NCBI GenBank assembly: GCA_000697335.1
Contig: JNEM01008215.1
Span: 1-13,364 of the forward strand
Length of the DNA: 13,364 bases
Reading direction: 5' to 3'
DNA from: Conidiobolus incongruus B7586
Lineage: Eukaryota > Entomophthoromycota > Entomophthoromycetes > Entomophthorales > Conidiobolaceae
The position numbers and the translations under genes are program-made. The notes below the pieces were generated by a model. That model saw only the letters and a list, made by a program, of their open reading frames with translations. It made no database searches and was not told where the DNA came from. Shown here piece by piece: positions 9,593-13,364 of this stretch (its first letter is position 1; every line of letters starts with the position of its first letter).

Positions 9593-12500
9593 ATGAGTTG
9601 GGTAAGTTATATTAAGAAAAAAGTAGCTACTTCAATACCTACAAGTTCCCAAAACTCTCCCAAAAATAGTAGTTTACTTCAAAGTCCTAAAAAAGTGACC
9701 AAGAGGTAATCAGAGAATTATCTGCAACTTCAATCGTTGAAATTGAATCTGGAATTTTAGCGATCAAGTAGTATCGCTAGAAGCGAAATTCGCTCTATTA
9801 CACGAAGATTTAATTCCTGAGGTATTTTGAATATTTTTAATCATATAAAATTAAAATTTATAAATTTTTAATTAGGAAATAGAACAATTATTTAAGAGTG
9901 TGACTTATCAATTTAAGGATTTATTCAATGATAATTTGAATTTAAATGATAAATCGAAACAAATGTATGTTATAGATAGGGTTATACAGTGATATTTATT
10001 AATATTTGAAAATTAGATTAGATTCAATGGGTATTACCATCGATTTGGCTAATATGTTCATCAATTATTTAAAATTGGAATTAATGAAGTTACCAATTAA
10101 TAGTATAATTATATATTATTATTTTTAGAGTTATATTAATAGTTTTTAGGTAATGATTCTAAAAATGAGAATGGTGTTATATCATTAGATTTTGAATTAT
10201 GCGAAACGATCTCTCAATCAACCCTGATAATTTACGATTATCAAGTAAATGATTAATATTAAATCAACCGAAATTCAACTAACTCACCAATTATATCGTA
10301 GCCAAAAGAAATATCTGAATTAATCGTTCAAACACAATTAATCGAAAAATTCTTACCTCTATTAATTAAAATGAATATATTATCATATGAAAATCATCTC
10401 AAATCCAACCTGGAAGTGTACTTGAAGTTATTTGTAAATTTCATTTGCAAACTCATTTCTAACAATTTAATATTAACAAATTTAATGAAATCAAACCAAA
10501 TTAAATTGATTATCAATAATTTAATTCAGTTCCCTACTGATGAGTAATTCAATCTATTATTCTAATATTGAATACCTTAACTAATAATGTTTATATTTAG
10601 ATTATATATAATATTTAATTCGATTATCAGAGATACGGCAAAAACTCATCCCAATCTATTAAATTATCTATCCAATCAACATACTATCAATGTGATATTG
10701 AATCAATTCAAAAATATTATTGAATCAAATTACTTATCAGATAGAGATAATCTCAATTTATCTATTATTGTCCCATGTTTAAGTAGTATTATTGAAGTAT
10801 AAATATCTGAAATGGTCATTATATATTGATTATTAATATCAATAATATTTTAGGAATCTTCTAAATTAGATTATAAATTATCAGAGGAATTTACATTAAC
10901 TAAAGGATATCAATTATTATCTCATCTCGTTCTATTGCCTCCTTTTGATAATCAAGGCTTACAAACTAAAGTAATTCAATTTATTTATATTTATATTTAT
11001 ATCCATTCATTTATTGACTTTTTATCAGCATTTAATTTTGTCAGTTTTGGAAAATTTGGTTTTTGTTGGGCCCAAATTTGCTTCCGGTCCTTTAGATGAA
11101 TTTGATGATAACTATGGTAATTTTCTAAAATTATTTTAGATAATATTATTAATTGATTTTTATTTAGATTCTAATTCTCAGTTAAATGCTTACCATGGTA
11201 AACATTATACTACAGTAGTATTTAAAAAATGTTAAATTTCCAATATAGATACAACAATACGTAATCCATCAGCTTTAGATAGCTTAATTTATATTTTATT
11301 ACATCCTCAAATCGATAAAAATTCGACTCTATCTCAATATTATTTGGATCATTTACCTGTCACTCCACTGCCACCACCAGAGATTCAACATAGAATATTA
11401 TCCATATTGGTGAGTCTATCCAAGCTAAGCTATCTGAATTTTATGTCTATTAATGCACATAAAGTAATGTTTTATATGATTGAATCTTTGTTGAGTTTGG
11501 ATTTGACAGCTCAGGTATTCTTATCCACTTGTAATTAATATAAAATATTTAACACATTTTTTAGTCATCAGTTTTATCCCTCATGTCCACGTGCATGACC
11601 AAATTTCAATACTCGCCAAAACAGGAATTATCTCTATTATCCATCTATTTGGAAAACTCAGAAACTCCAACCTCAACTCAATTATTAATTTACCAATGCT
11701 TACAAAATTCACTCAATTCGAAATCTACCGAGGTGGGTGAACTCTTTCAGAGAGTTGGTATATTTTCCGTAGTGTCTGGTAAATTTTTGTTTTACCTCAG
11801 CATTTTAGATCACATCCTTGAAAGTGATCGCGCCGCACAATTTGATGAAGAGTGGTTCCAAACTCAGATTGACCAACATTTCCCAAGTTTCAAATCATCT
11901 CTCACTGATCTAGACCAATTTTGGTCGAGTATCAATGCGATTTTATTGACACTAATAGAATTAATCAAATCTTACCCGCAACTGATCATGAAATTTCATT
12001 CCAGTATCCCGGGCGGCTATTGGGCATGTCTTCACTTTGATCAAATCCGCAGGAACTGTTTGATGCTGACATCCACTCTAATTGAGCTGAATCCTGAAGG
12101 TTTGAATCCAGCCAATTGGAATTCACCTTCCACTCTAGTTCGTGGGAATCAGATTCTCAATGACTTGATTGAGTACCTGACTCAGATCGCATCCAAATGG
12201 GATCGTATCCTCATTCATGGCATAGAGTTTTTAACTATGTTAGTTAAGAATAATCCTGTTGTAAACCAAGTTTTTGGCAGATTGAAGGGATTTTCAGTAA
12301 TTAGTGCCACTCTTCAAAGACTCAAAACTGGATTTTCGACCAAAACTGCAGAAGGATCTGAATTTTCACCCGAGTGGCAGCTCATTAACAAGTGTTTTGA
12401 TTTAATCCAAGCCAGTTTAAATAGAATGCCCAGCTGTTACCAACCTTTCTCCCGATACTACGGGCTGGAACAATTTCAGAGAGATTTTGAAGCAACTGGA

Positions 12501-13364
12501 ATCTTGTCCAATCCAGAAACGGTTCACAGTGGATTCGGACTCTTGCTGAGTTTTATTATGAATGATAAAGAATTTGCACTTGCTTTCGACTACTTGGTTA
12601 GGACACCGCCTCCTAGTCCTAGAATTCACCTTAGCGATCTTTGTTTAGGATCTGTCGAGTATCCCATCCTAATTCCAACCTTGACCCATTTCAAAACATA
12701 TTTGTACGAACATCCCAAATTGGAGTCTGAAGTTCTCAAATCGATATGGTCCATCATCAATGCAAGTTTCCAAAATCATCTCCTCTTTAGCCAACAGCCC
12801 ATTTTCCAAGATTTTCTAAACTGGAAATCGGATGTTTTTAATCGTGAAAATCATCAGGAGCAAAATACTTTCCACTGGTGCACCAGTATTGTCCAGAGTC
12901 TTATGGAGTTTGGCAGTGGTAATCTCGGCACCTCCGAAATTTTCAAATCGCTGGCTAATCCGGAATACCTCCAGAAACTTGAGAAGGATTCTGTACCTTT
13001 TGATGAACTAGATTTGATTTTGAAGGGAATTCGAATGGACCTAATACCAGATCTGATTCATTTCGATTTAGGATGTGCTCATCCTTCTACCCAAGTGGCC
13101 AATCTTCAAGTTGATGGCATATCATCACGCATACTCGTGTCTGGTGGATTGACCTGGATGATGTGGATTCAGGCGCTCAATTTTGATCCTCATCTGGCCA
13201 CTCCAATCATGACACTAATAAATTCCAATCAGCATCCGGTGTATCAATGGGTCCTCGATGGTGAACGCAAACTTTATGTTCAAACCAATTTTGGCCAGCC
13301 ACTCCTATTCTCCTCCTTCCAATTCCAGGAAGGAGAATGGTACCATATCGCACTCGTCCAATCC
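9593..13364 (+). CDS. Large BEACH-family-like protein (Bph1/LvsC/WDFY3-like), N-terminal 1061 codons, 12 exons, right end cut
   Basis: Exons: 9593-9705, 9761-9821, 9876-9964, 10017-10102, 10150-10244, 10302-10543, 10601-10796, 10854-10970, 11029-11116, 11168-11197, 11249-11514, 11565-13364+; 3183 coding nt, frame kept at every join. All 11 introns are 47-58 nt and begin GTA; clear CTAAC/CTAAT branch sites occur in introns 5 and 6. The start, MSWVSYIKKKVATS, is the first ATG before the open frame. Most of the product is Leu/Ile/Asn-rich and looks helical, as in the armadillo-like N-terminal halves of BEACH proteins. From about residue 955 the pattern changes to beta-rich, with GGLTWMMWIQA, then VYQWVLDGERKLYVQT and GEWYHIALVQS at the window end. 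This resembles the concanavalin-A-like domain upstream of PH-BEACH-WD40. These proteins act in vesicle fusion, lysosome/vacuole sorting and autophagy. The BEACH domain itself is outside the window. The first splice is the least certain. No disabling change seen. Confidence 0.78.

Noticed and set aside
12417-12629. A minus-strand frame of 70 codons
   Set aside because: It is antisense to the long open exon of the BEACH-like gene, which explains this stretch.

Overview
This looks like a piece of a very AT-rich nuclear genome, most likely fungal. Two host genes are split by short GT-AG introns. The casein kinase has the palmitoylated plasma-membrane (Yck) layout used by fungi, one intron carries a perfect TACTAAC branch site, and all 14 introns modelled begin GTA. 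I cannot place the lineage further; low GC and decayed transposons fit several early-diverging and ascomycete groups.

Layout: 1-~1160 is a heavily decayed mariner (DD34D) transposon read on the plus strand, with its left tip at or just beyond the window edge. ~1161-2624 is AT-rich spacer ending in the 3' flank of the next gene. 2625-4399 (minus) is a complete four-exon Yck-type casein kinase I gene of 485 aa. 4400-9592 is a 5.2 kb divergent spacer between two genes that point away from each other. It holds a richer promoter-like block near the kinase (about 4740-4860), a second decayed mariner (~7394-8559) in opposite orientation to the first, and otherwise featureless AT-rich DNA. 9593-13364 (plus) is the first 1061 codons, in 12 exons, of a very large BEACH-family-like protein. 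It runs off the right edge inside what looks like the concanavalin-A-like domain that precedes PH-BEACH-WD40 in this family.

Both host genes have plausible membrane-trafficking roles: Yck kinases act at the plasma membrane and in endocytosis, and BEACH proteins in vesicle fusion and sorting. Nothing in the sequence shows co-regulation beyond their head-to-head arrangement. I found no RNA gene, CRISPR array, virus-like element or clearly new system. The most instructive signals are the matched inverted mariner fossils with mutations leaning to C-to-T/G-to-A, and the packing of eleven 47-58 nt introns into the first 1.9 kb of the BEACH-like gene.
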